Source of the DNA: Proteiniclasticum aestuarii | GTDB lineage: Bacteria > Bacillota > Clostridia > Clostridiales > Clostridiaceae | Assembly (NCBI RefSeq): GCF_017368455.1 | Contig: NZ_JAFNJU010000009.1 | Location: 62,001 to 126,000 of the forward strand | Reading direction: 5' to 3' | DNA length: 64,000 bases | Shown: positions 24,619 to 33,006 of the stretch, piece after piece | How the letters are laid out: each line of letters starts with the position of its first letter | Numbering within the stretch: position 1 is the stretch's first letter | Translations under genes and position numbers: made by a program | Notes under the pieces: generated by a model | Seen by the model: the letters and a program-made list of their open reading frames with translations, nothing else | Databases searched by the model: none | What the model was told of the DNA's origin: nothing

Positions 24619-25738
24619 ATGTTACCGAAGATGGTAGAAGCAGTCAATGAACTGAAAAACTTCAAAGAATCACTGGATGAAATCCGGGTGTCTCTTTGAC
24701 ATCGAAGCGTTATCCAGAAGAAGAGAAGAACTGATTTTCAAGATGCAGGAGCAGAGCTTCTGGGAGGATCTTGAAAATGCGAAGAAAATCACCCAGGAAG
24801 AAAAGAATATTGAAAACGTGATAAAGGAATACCAAGACCTTTCAGAACGTGTAGAGGATGCCATGATGATGATCGAGCTGTCTGAAGAGGATGAATCCAT
24901 GCAGGAAGATCTGCTTCGGGAAGTGAAGGAACTGAAAAAAGGTGTGGAAGCCATGCATCTGCGTGTCCTTCTCTCGGGGAAATATGACCACAATGATGTG
25001 ATTCTGACCCTGAAGAGCGGAGTAGGAGGAACGGATGCTCAGGACTGGACTGCCATGCTGCTCAGGATGTATACCCGATGGGCGGAGAAGAAAGGCTATA
25101 AAGTGGAACTCGTGAACCTCATCGAGGGAGATGAAGCGGGCATCCGGGATGCTTCCCTGAAAATTGAAGGACCCTATGCCTATGGATATCTCAAGGCAGA
25201 GAAAGGTATCCACAGACTGGTAAGAATTTCTCCCTTTAATTCCAGCGGGAAACGCCAGACGAGTTTCGCTTCTGTCGAAGCTGTTCCCATGCTCGAGGAT
25301 GACAGCGAAGTGGTGATCAAGGACGATGAGCTGAGAATCGATACCTACAGAAGTACCGGTGCAGGTGGCCAGCATGTCAATACGACGGACTCGGCGGTCC
25401 GTATCACCCATCTTCCCACAGGCATTGTTGTCACCTGCCAGAATGAGAGAAGTCAGGTGCAGAACAAAGAAACAGCCATGAAGATGCTGAAAGCGAAACT
25501 TGTGGAAATCAAGGAAAGACTGAATAAGGAGAAAATTGAAGACATCACAGGAGAGATGAAGGATGTGGGCTGGGGCAGTCAGATCAGAAGCTACGTGTTC
25601 AATCCCTATAACCTTGTGAAAGACCATCGAACCCTGGCGGAAGACGCGAACGTGGACAGCGTCATGGATGGAGACCTCGATCTTTTCATCAGTGCGTATT
25701 TGAAACAGAACAGCAGTGGAAGCCTGAAAGCGGAGTAG
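24619..25738 (+). CDS. prfB: Peptide chain release factor 2 (programmed +1 frameshift)
   Basis: 372 residues after frameshifting. Translation starts at ATG 24619 (AGGAG 8 bases upstream), reads 26 codons to CTT TGA (UGA at 24697-24699), then shifts +1 so that GAC (24698-24700) is read and the main frame runs to 25738. The GGQ loop (STGAGGQHVNTTDSAVR) carries the peptidyl-tRNA hydrolysis residue. RF2 recognises UGA and UAA, and the in-frame UGA gives autoregulation. An N-terminal coiled coil (SRRREELIFKMQEQSFW) and GGTDAQDWTAMLLRMY are typical. The ATG at 24677 of the second frame has no ribosome site and is not used. Confidence 0.96.
24685..24700 (+). promoter_or_regulatory. prfB recoding site
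   Basis: CGG GTG TCT CTT TGA C: the conserved CTT-TGA-C slippery site with a GGGTG Shine-Dalgarno-like stimulator 4 bases before CTT. The usual stimulator is AGGGGGT; this one is shorter. Confidence 0.9.
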
Positions 25739-25751
25739 GAGAAATACTTAT

Positions 25752-27923
25752 ATGAATATAATTGATAGAATCGCAAAAGAACTCAATGTCAGAAGAGACC
25801 AGGTGGAAGGGACAGTGAAACTTCTGGATGAAGGAGCCACGGTTCCTTTCATCGCAAGATATCGAAAAGAAGCCACAGGTTCCCTGGAAGACCATGTGAT
25901 CCGAGATCTTCATGAAAGACTGGAGTACCTGAGAGGCCTTCAGCAGAAAAAGGAAGACATCCTGAGACTCCTCACAGAGCAGGATAACCTTACGGAAGAC
26001 CTGAAAAAAGATATTGAAAAGGCAGAGACCATCACAAGGCTTGACGACATCTATCTTCCTTTCAGACCGAAGAAGAGAACCCGAGGGACCATAGCCAGAG
26101 AAAAAGGACTGGAGCCTTTAGCCGACTATATCCTTAGTGGAGGAAATAATCCCCTGGAAAAGGCAAAGGAATTCATCACAGAGGACGTGGAAACTGTTGA
26201 GGATGCTATGAAACTGGCTGGTGATATCATTGCCGAAATCATGTCGGAGGATGCGGATCTGAAGGGGATGCTGAGAAATGTGTATGTGAAGACTGCAGAA
26301 CTGAAAACTTCAGGGGATAAGGAAAACACCGCCTATGAAATGTATTACGACAGAAGCGAATTTGCTCTGAGAATGCCCAGTCACAGAATTCTGGCCATCA
26401 ACAGAGGGGAAAAGGAAGGCATACTTAAAGTCACCGTGGCGGTGGACGAGACAAGGGCCCACAGAGCCATCATGGGCAGATATGTCACAAAGAATGAAGC
26501 CTGCAATGAAGTGATTCACGCAACAGCCTCTGATGCCTTGAAACGTCTGATTCTTCCTTCTCTTGAAAGAGAACTTCGAAACACCCTGACCGAACGTGCC
26601 GAGAACTCTTCCATTGATGTATTCAAGGAGAATCTGAAATCGCTTCTTCTTCAGCCGCCCATACGAGGCTACAGTGTCATGGGCTATGACCCGGGATTCA
26701 GAACAGGATGCAAGGTTGCTGTTCTCGATGAAACGGGGAAATATCTGGACACCGCAACGGTTTATCCCACCATGCCCAGACAGGACATAAAAGGTACCAA
26801 AAGAATCCTGAAGGATCTCATCCGGAAGTACAATGTGAAAGTCATTTCTCTGGGCAACGGGACTGCATCCAGAGAATCGGAGCTGGTACTCATGGAACTC
26901 ATTGAAGAACTCAAAGAGGAGAACATCGATCTTTCCTATGTGATCACCAACGAAGCCGGCGCTTCCGTGTACAGCGCTTCTAAAATCGCCAATGAAGAGT
27001 ATCCTGATCTGGACGTCACGGTGCGTGGCGCTATTTCCATCGCCAGAAGACTCCAGGACCCGCTGGCGGAACTGGTCAAAATCGATCCGAAGTCCATCGG
27101 TGTGGGGCAATACCAGCATGACATGAACAAGAAGAAGCTGGATGCTTCCTTGTCCGGTGTAGTGGAAGATACGGTCAATAAAGTAGGAGTGGATCTCAAT
27201 GTGGCTACACCTGCACTATTGTCCTATGTGTCAGGGATCAATAAGACCATAGCGGAAAACATTGTGGCCTACAGAGACGAAACCGGGAAGTTCACATCAA
27301 GAAAAGAGCTCAAGAAAGTGAAGAGACTTGGAGACAAAGCCTTCGAGCAATGTGCAGGATTTCTTAGAATCAGAGAAGGGAAAGATTTTCTTGATACTAC
27401 AGGCGTGCACCCTGAATCCTATCAGGCTGCCTATCTGATTCTGAAAGAGCTTGGATATGACAAGAAGAAGCTGTCCTCACAGGGATTAATCGACATCGAA
27501 GAGAAAGCGAAAGCCTTTGGACTGAAAGCGCTCTGTGAACTTACAGGTCTTGGAGAACCCACAGTTAAGGACATCATTAAAGAGCTCCAGAAGCCTGGCA
27601 GAGACCCTAGAGAAGATCTCCCCAAACCTGTTTTCAGAAAAGGGGTCATTGAACTGAAGGATCTCACCGAAGGTATGGTGCTTTCGGGCGTTGTGAGAAA
27701 TGTGGCTGATTTTGGCGCATTCATCGATATCGGTGTCCATCAGGATGGTCTGGTTCATAAGAGCGAGCTTTCCACAAGCTATGTCACCAATCCGCTCACC
27801 TTCATCCGATCCGGAGATGTGGTGGATGTGAGAGTGCTTTCTGTGGATCTGAAGAGAAAGAGAATCAGCCTAAGCATGAAGGGACTCAATAAGGATCAGA
27901 AAACAGCAAAAGAGAATTCCTGA
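25752..27923 (+). CDS. tex: Tex-family RNA-binding protein (YhgF)
   Basis: 723 residues. It has the N-terminal Tex helical domain (DQVEGTVKLLDEGATVPFIARYRKE), a YqgF/RuvC-like domain (VMGYDPGFRTGCKVAVLDETG), helix-hairpin-helix motifs (LLSYVSGINKTIAENIV; VKRLGDKAFEQCAGFLRI) and a C-terminal S1 domain (GMVLSGVVRNVADFGAFIDIGVHQDGLVH). Tex binds RNA and influences transcription and toxin expression in several bacteria; in Streptococcus and Clostridium homologues its exact task is not settled. AGGAG lies before the ATG, 13 bases after the prfB stop, so secA-prfB-tex may be one unit. Confidence 0.95.
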   Translation: MNIIDRIAKELNVRRDQVEGTVKLLDEGATVPFIARYRKEATGSLEDHVIRDLHERLEYLRGLQQKKEDILRLLTEQDNLTEDLKKDIEKAETITRLDDIYLPFRPKKRTRGTIAREKGLEPLADYILSGGNNPLEKAKEFITEDVETVEDAMKLAGDIIAEIMSEDADLKGMLRNVYVKTAELKTSGDKENTAYEMYYDRSEFALRMPSHRILAINRGEKEGILKVTVAVDETRAHRAIMGRYVTKNEACNEVIHATASDALKRLILPSLERELRNTLTERAENSSIDVFKENLKSLLLQPPIRGYSVMGYDPGFRTGCKVAVLDETGKYLDTATVYPTMPRQDIKGTKRILKDLIRKYNVKVISLGNGTASRESELVLMELIEELKEENIDLSYVITNEAGASVYSASKIANEEYPDLDVTVRGAISIARRLQDPLAELVKIDPKSIGVGQYQHDMNKKKLDASLSGVVEDTVNKVGVDLNVATPALLSYVSGINKTIAENIVAYRDETGKFTSRKELKKVKRLGDKAFEQCAGFLRIREGKDFLDTTGVHPESYQAAYLILKELGYDKKKLSSQGLIDIEEKAKAFGLKALCELTGLGEPTVKDIIKELQKPGRDPREDLPKPVFRKGVIELKDLTEGMVLSGVVRNVADFGAFIDIGVHQDGLVHKSELSTSYVTNPLTFIRSGDVVDVRVLSVDLKRKRISLSMKGLNKDQKTAKENS

Positions 27924-27942
27924 ACTGAATCTGAAGGAATAT

Positions 27943-27978
27943 AATAGACAGGAGCATGAAGATGCTCCTGTCTATTTT
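27943..27978. terminator. Bidirectional terminator
   Basis: A perfect 15-bp stem (27943-27957 with 27962-27976), GAAG loop, T run on the plus strand. It serves tex and the convergent small gene. Confidence 0.9.
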
Positions 27979-27985
27979 TCAAGGC

Positions 27986-28270
27986 TTATTCACTTTCACT
28001 CAACTGTGTCAGGATGTGCTGGAATTCTCTACGGTCAATATTGCCCAGCTTCCCTCTGAAGGAATTGAGATATACCACCAGGGGATCCTCCTTTTTCAGT
28101 GGAGAGGATTCTTTGTAATAGGAGATGGTCTGCCTCAGCCATCTGGACAGCTCATCATAGGTCGTTGAGTAATAAGAATCTTTGTACAATCCGTAAGGGT
28201 AAGAGAGTGTAAAAGTATCCAGAAGCTTCCTTCCTTCTTCCAGAATCTGTGTCTTCATTGCTGATTTCAT
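27986..28270 (-). CDS. Small hypothetical protein
   Basis: 94 residues, soluble, helix-rich. Visible: EEGRKLLDTFTLSYPYGLYKDSYYSTTYDELSRWLRQTISYY, then SFRGKLGNIDRREFQHILTQLSESE. Family not recognised. GGGAGGA precedes the ATG at 28270; the upstream in-frame ATG at 28303 lacks a site. It diverges from the ribU promoter. Confidence 0.65.
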   Translation of the reverse strand: MKSAMKTQILEEGRKLLDTFTLSYPYGLYKDSYYSTTYDELSRWLRQTISYYKESSPLKKEDPLVVYLNSFRGKLGNIDRREFQHILTQLSESE

Positions 28271-28360
28271 AGTGGAATCCTCCCGATGCGAAATGACTGG
28301 CAAAAAACCATGGATTCAAATATCCATTTTCATAATTATTGTACCATAACCCGAGTCCTA

Positions 28361-28389
28361 TTGACATAATAATAACAACGTGGTACTAT
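28361..28389 (+). promoter_or_regulatory. Promoter of the FMN riboswitch-ribU unit
   Basis: TTGACA (28361-28366), 17 bases, TACTAT (28384-28389) with a TGn extension. The RFN element starts about 20 bases later. Confidence 0.85.
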
Positions 28390-28407
28390 CTAATTGTAAA
28401 TTAAATA

Positions 28408-28520
28408 GCGTCTTCAGGGCGGGGTGTAATTCCCCACCGGTGGTATAGCCCACGAACCGCAAGGTTGATTCGGTGTAACTCCGAAGCCGACAGTTAAAGT
28501 CTGGATGGAAGAAGAATGAT
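28408..28520 (+). promoter_or_regulatory. FMN riboswitch (RFN element)
   Basis: The classic RFN core is readable: TCTTCAGGGCGGGGTG, TTCCCCACCGGTGGTA, AGCCCACGAACC, GATTCGGTGTAACTCCG and AGCCGACAGTTAAAGTC, then GGATGGAAGAAGA. A strong terminator follows at 28536-28566, so FMN binding should stop transcription before ribU. Confidence 0.97.
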
Positions 28521-28535
28521 TGTTTTAGCTTTCGC

Positions 28536-28566
28536 GCCCTGATTTCTTTGAAATCAGGGCTTTTTT
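28536..28566 (+). terminator. Riboswitch expression-platform terminator
   Basis: A perfect 10-bp stem (28536-28545 with 28551-28560) followed by six Ts, just downstream of the RFN element. Confidence 0.93.
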
Positions 28567-28611
28567 CTAAGCAATCTTCTGGAGATAGCAATCTTTAGGA
28601 GGGGTTTACTC

Positions 28612-29208
28612 ATGGTAAACATATCAAAAAAAACCAACATCATCGTCAAGGCTGCACTGCTGCTGACACTGGGATTCATTCTGACCTATTTTGAATTCCC
28701 GATCCTGCCTGCCTTCCCATGGCTGAAAGTCGATCTTTCGGCAGTACCCGTACTACTCAGCGGATTCGCTTTCGGACCACTGGTCGGTGTCGGTGTGGAA
28801 ATACTGAAAAACCTTCTGGTTTTCACAATTAAAGGAAGTGCTTCAGGTGGAGTAGGTAAAATCGCAAACATCATCGTTGTAGGATCCTATGTATTTGCCG
28901 CATCCATGGTATTCAAGAAGTTCAAAACCAGAAAAGGTGCCATCTTAGGCGCACTGCTTGGATCCGTTGTGATGATTCCGCTGGCTATGCTTGCAAATTA
29001 CTACATCCTGATTCCGCTCTATTTCCCAGGAGGAATGGAAGCCGAAATGCTCAGATCCTATCTGTTCTATGGTATTCCTGTCTTCAACTTCATCAAGGGT
29101 ATGATCATCTCAGGTGTAGGGATTCTCTTCTATGATCGTGTAGCTTCCCTGATCAATAAGGAAGCCCGATTTCAGAAAAGCTACCCAAAGCTTCATAAAG
29201 CAGTCTGA
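28612..29208 (+). CDS. ribU: Riboflavin ECF transporter S component RibU
   Basis: 198 residues with six hydrophobic helices. The family signature is clear: LTYFEFPILPAFPWLKVDLSAVPVLL, FGPLVGVGVEILKNLL and the GVGKIANIIVVGSYV turn. RibU captures riboflavin in the membrane and works with the EcfA/A'/T module, which is not in the window. The FMN riboswitch just upstream independently supports the substrate: high FMN should shut off uptake. TAGGAGGGG precedes the ATG at 28612. It is a single-gene unit. Confidence 0.96.
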   Translation: MVNISKKTNIIVKAALLLTLGFILTYFEFPILPAFPWLKVDLSAVPVLLSGFAFGPLVGVGVEILKNLLVFTIKGSASGGVGKIANIIVVGSYVFAASMVFKKFKTRKGAILGALLGSVVMIPLAMLANYYILIPLYFPGGMEAEMLRSYLFYGIPVFNFIKGMIISGVGILFYDRVASLINKEARFQKSYPKLHKAV

Positions 29209-29228
29209 AAGAAAAATGAATAAATAGA

Positions 29229-29270
29229 AAACAGCCTCTTCAGAAAACTCGGATTCTGAAGAGGCTGTTT
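29229..29270. terminator. Bidirectional terminator between ribU and rimI
   Basis: A perfect 17-bp stem (29229-29245 with 29254-29270) with an 8-base loop and A/T-rich flanks on both sides. Confidence 0.88.
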
Positions 29271-29289
29271 ATATTTACTGAAAGATCCA

Positions 29290-29733
29290 TCAGATCTGCA
29301 GATTCATCACCAGTGCATCCTCACCATTGACATAATAGCGTTCTCTTTTACTGAGGGTGATGAAGCCCATGGACTTGTAGAGCCTCTGGGCCGGCAGATT
29401 ACTGACCCGGACCTCAAGAAATACATTTTCCACATTTCTCTCCTTGAGATGGAGAATAAGGTCTCTGACCAGTCTGTGTCCGACGCCCTGCCTTTTGTAT
29501 GCACTGGCAACCGCCACATTGATGATATCAGCGCTATCTAAGGTATACCAGCATTGAACATACCCGACAACCTTTCCTTCATGCAGAGCAACCAGGTTCA
29601 GTGCGTTGGGATTGACGGTTTCCCTTACAAGTTCATCCTTGGCCCAGGGAAGAGGAAACGCTTCTTCAGATATGCTGTAGACTTCATTCACATGCTGAGG
29701 TTTCATTTCGGTGATATCGATCATCAGATTCAT
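29290..29733 (-). CDS. rimI: Ribosomal-protein-alanine N-acetyltransferase RimI
   Basis: 147 residues, GNAT fold. The acetyl-CoA loop is VASAYKRQGVGHRLV; the substrate-side motif PAQRLYKSMGF and the final RERYYVNGEDALVMNL are typical of RimI. In Bacillota it acts on S18 and possibly other N termini. The start ATG at 29733 overlaps the tsaB stop as ATGA, giving translational coupling. It is the last gene of the tsaE-tsaB-rimI operon. Confidence 0.92.
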   Translation of the reverse strand: MNLMIDITEMKPQHVNEVYSISEEAFPLPWAKDELVRETVNPNALNLVALHEGKVVGYVQCWYTLDSADIINVAVASAYKRQGVGHRLVRDLILHLKERNVENVFLEVRVSNLPAQRLYKSMGFITLSKRERYYVNGEDALVMNLQI

Positions 29734-30437
29734 TTAAGCATACCGATCTTTTTCTCATATTCATATTCAGCCTGACTTTTTCGCATATAGACTGGAACCA
29801 GACTATGTATGTCGTCAGAATCACCAGACTGGATTCGATCCCATAGAAGGTAGGGGATATTGCTGGCCTTCGGAATGTTTAGTGAAGCATGGGCAATGGA
29901 TACATTCTCCTTGAATTTCAGCTCTTCTTCACCGATTTTGTCTACGATGTCACCTAGAATCAGAATGTCTCTTTCTTCGTTCTCCAGTTTCTTCTTCACT
30001 TCTTCCAGAGAAAGAATGGACGGTTCCATGATCGCTGTCAGCTTTCCGTTCTGGAAGGTGTATAGTCCGGTATAGAAACCGCCCCTCAGCGCATCCACCA
30101 TAGGTACAAGGATTCCGCTGAATCCATATACGCCGTAGGCGAGTATGGAGAGGGCATCAGAGGCGTAAATAGGAAGGTCTGCGCCCAGTGCCAGCCCTTT
30201 CGCTGCAGACAGGCCGATTCTAAGGCCTGTGAAGGACCCGGGGCCTGTTGAAAGGGTCAGTGCATCCAAGTCCTTCACCTTCAGGTCAAGCCGCATCAGA
30301 AGCTCTTCTATGAGCGGCATCAGAAGCACAGAGTGCTGCAGGTTGTAATTGATGTTGATTTCTCCCAGCATGGATTTCTCATCCACCACAGCCACAGAGC
30401 AATTGTTGGATGAAGTATCGATACTTAATATTTTCAT
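29730..30437 (-). CDS. tsaB: tRNA threonylcarbamoyladenosine biosynthesis protein TsaB
   Basis: 235 residues. The ASKHA-fold start is MKILSIDTSSNNCSVAVVD, with the QHSVLLMPLIEELL and LSTGPGSFTGLRIGLSAAKGLA motifs of the TsaB/TsaD family. TsaB is the non-catalytic partner that joins TsaD and TsaE to make t6A at position 37 of ANN-decoding tRNAs. It overlaps both tsaE (ATGA) and rimI (ATGA). TsaC and TsaD are not in the window. Confidence 0.95.
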   Translation of the reverse strand: MKILSIDTSSNNCSVAVVDEKSMLGEININYNLQHSVLLMPLIEELLMRLDLKVKDLDALTLSTGPGSFTGLRIGLSAAKGLALGADLPIYASDALSILAYGVYGFSGILVPMVDALRGGFYTGLYTFQNGKLTAIMEPSILSLEEVKKKLENEERDILILGDIVDKIGEEELKFKENVSIAHASLNIPKASNIPYLLWDRIQSGDSDDIHSLVPVYMRKSQAEYEYEKKIGMLK

Positions 30438-30895
30438 TCCATTTCCTCCAGAAAGTCATAATCTCTACCGAAAGACTTCAGCGTGATTTTTCTTTCGTTT
30501 TCGTTATCCGTCTTTTCGATTTTCACATGGATGAATTCATCCGGCAGAATCGGTTCAATCATATCAGCCCATTCAATGAGTGTAACACCATTTCCGTATA
30601 CATATTCCTCGAAACCCACCTGTAGGATTTCGTCAATGTCATTCACTCTGTATACATCAAAATGGTAGAAAGGAATTCTTCCTTCATGATACTCGTTGAC
30701 GATGGTAAAAGTAGGGGAGGTGATGGTGTCTGTGATGCCTAACCCTTCCGCAAACCCTTTCGCGAAATGGGTTTTCCCGGTACCCAGATCGCCCGTCAGA
30801 CAGACCGTAACACCCCGGGTGATATGCTGTCCGATTTTTCTGCCGATCTCCATGGTTTCTTCGACGGAGTTCGTGTTCATAATTCTTGTCTTCAT
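30434..30895 (-). CDS. tsaE: tRNA threonylcarbamoyladenosine biosynthesis ATPase TsaE
   Basis: 153 residues. It has Walker A LTGDLGTGKTHF, the ITSPTFTIVNEYHEG motif, FYHFDVYRV and LIEWADMI, typical of TsaE. It powers turnover of the TsaBD complex in t6A synthesis. The frame extends to an ATG at 30922, but the promoter -10 (30928-30933) would place transcription initiation there; the ATG at 30895, with GGTGAT 6 bases upstream, is therefore preferred. It is first in the operon. Confidence 0.93.
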   Translation of the reverse strand: MKTRIMNTNSVEETMEIGRKIGQHITRGVTVCLTGDLGTGKTHFAKGFAEGLGITDTITSPTFTIVNEYHEGRIPFYHFDVYRVNDIDEILQVGFEEYVYGNGVTLIEWADMIEPILPDEFIHVKIEKTDNENERKITLKSFGRDYDFLEEME

Positions 30896-30927
30896 TTTAT
30901 CACCATACTTCATTTTAATCATTCTTC

Positions 30928-30956
30928 ATTATAACGTAACCGGTAACGGAATTAAA
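30928..30956 (-). promoter_or_regulatory. Promoter of tsaE-tsaB-rimI
   Basis: On the minus strand: TTTAAT (30956-30951), 17 bases, TATAAT (30933-30928). Confidence 0.6.
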
Positions 30957-30960
30957 GCAC

Positions 30961-30985
30961 GAAAAAATACAGCCCGAAGGCTGTA
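30961..30985 (-). terminator. Terminator of the acetyltransferase gene
   Basis: A 7-bp stem (30968-30974 with 30979-30985) with a UUCG tetraloop on the minus strand, then six Ts. Confidence 0.88.
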
Positions 30986-30997
30986 GTGTGAAAATAT

Positions 30998-31492
30998 TTA
31001 TGCGGCTTTTTTCAGGAAAGTGTTCATGTCCATGGACAAATGATGGATTTCTCCGCTGCTCTCACCGGATTCAAATCCAATGTGTTCAAACATGAACAGA
31101 GATCTTTTATTCATGGGTTTTATTTTCGCTTCTATTTTTTCATAACGAAGAGAGAAGAAAGCTTCACTTAAGGCTTTTTTCAATGCCGTCTTGCCATAAC
31201 CTTGACCCCAGAGTTCCTTATCTCCGATGGTAATCACGATTTCGTGGCCCTTACTTTTGGGTACAAATTTGACATATCCTATGGATTCACCATGAAGACA
31301 GATCAGATAGAACAAGCCACGCTGATTGAAGATCTGATTGTAAATGGGCAGATTCGATGTATTCACCATATGTCTGATCTGGTCACTGATCTGATCTTCT
31401 TCATTGAGATAAGCAATGATCTCATTGTCTTCCAGCCAGTCGGCAATCTTAAGGGCATCCTCGGTAAAGATATCCTGTCGAAGTGTAATCAT
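30998..31492 (-). CDS. GNAT-family N-acetyltransferase
   Basis: 164 residues. The acetyl-CoA loop is GDKELWGQGYGKTALKKAL, preceded by IGYVKFVPKSKGHEIVITI; the later IKPMNKRSLFMFEHIGFESGE is the RimJ/RimL-like signature. The substrate is unknown; relatives acetylate ribosomal proteins, antibiotics or small amines. AAGGAG precedes the ATG at 31492. It stands alone and ends in its own terminator. Confidence 0.85.
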   Translation of the reverse strand: MITLRQDIFTEDALKIADWLEDNEIIAYLNEEDQISDQIRHMVNTSNLPIYNQIFNQRGLFYLICLHGESIGYVKFVPKSKGHEIVITIGDKELWGQGYGKTALKKALSEAFFSLRYEKIEAKIKPMNKRSLFMFEHIGFESGESSGEIHHLSMDMNTFLKKAA

Positions 31493-31840
31493 TTCAAACT
31501 CCTTGTATATACAATATTTTCAGTCAGGTATGAAAAACCTTCAAACTGAACAGTTCTTTGTATTTTAATATGAAAATGGATCCATTTCAAAGGAGTCATT
31601 CCAGAGCAGAAGCCTTTAGCATGTTTTATCTCGTTTATTCTGATGTTCCCTCAGTTTTGTTCCTCTAAACAATATTAAATGATATCATATTAACACAAAG
31701 ATAAATAAAAAGAGATAAAATGAATTTCTATGAAAATATATGAAATATCTTAATGAAATCTGAATTAAACCATTACTTATTTGGCAAAACGTGAATAGGG
31801 GATGGAGGGGCGTACTGGTTGCTCAAAGAGAATCGTGAAA
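31493..31840. other. A/T-rich intergenic region, no gene seen
   Basis: About 350 bases between the acetyltransferase and the tRNA-Trp terminator. It is strongly A/T-rich, and I see no convincing open reading frame, hairpin or riboswitch. It must contain the acetyltransferase promoter on the minus strand. Confidence 0.5.
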
Positions 31841-31841
31841 T

Positions 31842-31872
31842 TGAAAACGGCCTGGTACATCGTACCAGACCG
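31842..31872 (-). terminator. Terminator of tRNA-Trp
   Basis: An 11-bp stem (31848-31858 with 31862-31872, one wobble) and a TTTT tract on the minus strand. Confidence 0.8.
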
Positions 31873-31880
31873 ATTCACTA

Positions 31881-31954
<74 letters not shown>

Positions 31955-31990
31955 AAAAGCTTGCGTAGCCTTAAGTTGGCTACGTTGTCT

Positions 31991-32019
31991 ATTCTATCAT
32001 CCATGCTGATTGATGTCAA
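31991..32019 (-). promoter_or_regulatory. Promoter of tRNA-Trp
   Basis: TTGACA (32019-32014), exactly 17 bases, TAGAAT (31996-31991) on the minus strand. The leader contains a GTAGCC/GGCTAC hairpin (31965-31983) before the tRNA. Confidence 0.85.
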
Positions 32020-32181
32020 CAATTTGTGAATAAATTCTTTGGAAGGGAAAAAATTGAAATTTCATCCATTTCACACACTACTTCTTAAACTGGATAAGCT
32101 CTGCATTCCATGAAGCGGATCATAAGGATGCTCCTTGGGGGTTCTGGCTTGAAACGTTCTCAGCTAATTGATTGAAGTAGG

Positions 32182-32210
32182 TTCACAAATGCCTTTCTTT
32201 AAGATATTAT
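32182..32210 (+). promoter_or_regulatory. Promoter of yqeC and the phosphoesterase
   Basis: TTCACA (32182-32187), 17 bases, TATTAT (32205-32210), 47 bases before yqeC. The rest of the region from 32030 holds nothing else I recognise. Confidence 0.55.
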
Positions 32211-32256
32211 AAATGTAATGCAGTAATGCTGTAAACAGTCTTCTGGAGGTGGTCAG

Positions 32257-32991
32257 ATGCTACATGAAATTCTGAAACTGGATAAGTATCCGAATGTTTC
32301 GCTGGTAGGAGCGGGTGGTAAAACCACACTCATCAATAAACTGACTGAGTCCTTGCGCAAAAAGAAGAAAATACTGGTTTCCAGCACCACCACCTTCATC
32401 AAGCCTGAGATCACCATGTATGATTTCATGGACTATGCTTATCATAAGGATTATGACCTTGGCAGCATCAATCGACCAGGTATATACATCATCGGTAAGG
32501 GGAAGAATCTGGAGGACCTGGTCTTCGGTCTCAGCACTGATGATATCGAGAATCTTGCGGATGGCTTCGACCATACTATCATCGAGTGCGATTTTTCCAA
32601 CGGAAGACCTCTAAAGGGATTTCGGGATCATGAACCTAAGATCCCATCCACCACAGATATCACCATCGGTGTGCTGGATATTCAGTCCCTGGGACTCGTG
32701 GTGAATGCTGCGAATATTCATCATCTGGACAAGTATCTTGAATTGACCGGAAGCTCCATCGGCTCCCTTGTAACCATCGGACATCTTGCTAAAATTGTGA
32801 ATGACAAAATGGCACTTTTCAAAAATGCGGTTGGGAAAAAAGTGCTCTACATCAACAAAGTGGAAAAGGAAATGGATGAAGCACTGGCTTTGAATCTTTT
32901 CGAAACCATAGATCTATCTGACATTGACCTGGTCATTGAAGGTAGTTTAATAGAGGATCGTTATTTTGTGCTATATGAGAAACAGTATTAA
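32257..32991 (+). CDS. yqeC: YqeC-type putative selenium/molybdenum-hydroxylase accessory protein
   Basis: 244 residues of the YqeC family. The P-loop-like VSLVGAGGKTTLINKL opens at residue 14, followed by VSSTTTFIKPE. The family motif EADGSRxLPLKxPxxHEP appears as IECDFSNGRPLKGFRDHEPKIP, and VLDIQSLGL comes next. YqeC is linked by genomic context in other species to selenium-dependent molybdenum hydroxylases; its reaction is not known. Here no xdh, yqeB, selD or mob gene is near. CTGGAGGTGG precedes the ATG. A phosphoesterase follows after 15 bases. Confidence 0.85.
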   Translation: MLHEILKLDKYPNVSLVGAGGKTTLINKLTESLRKKKKILVSSTTTFIKPEITMYDFMDYAYHKDYDLGSINRPGIYIIGKGKNLEDLVFGLSTDDIENLADGFDHTIIECDFSNGRPLKGFRDHEPKIPSTTDITIGVLDIQSLGLVVNAANIHHLDKYLELTGSSIGSLVTIGHLAKIVNDKMALFKNAVGKKVLYINKVEKEMDEALALNLFETIDLSDIDLVIEGSLIEDRYFVLYEKQY

Positions 32992-33006
32992 CGGGGGAAT
33001 CATCAG

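Noticed and set aside
24619..24699. prfB looks frameshifted by an in-frame TGA
   Set aside because: The CTT-TGA-C context and upstream GGGTG are those of the conserved programmed +1 frameshift in RF2, so this is not a pseudogene or a sequencing error.
28304..28360. Possible small gene between the 94-residue gene and ribU
   Set aside because: The space is filled by promoters in both directions and no start with a ribosome site is seen.
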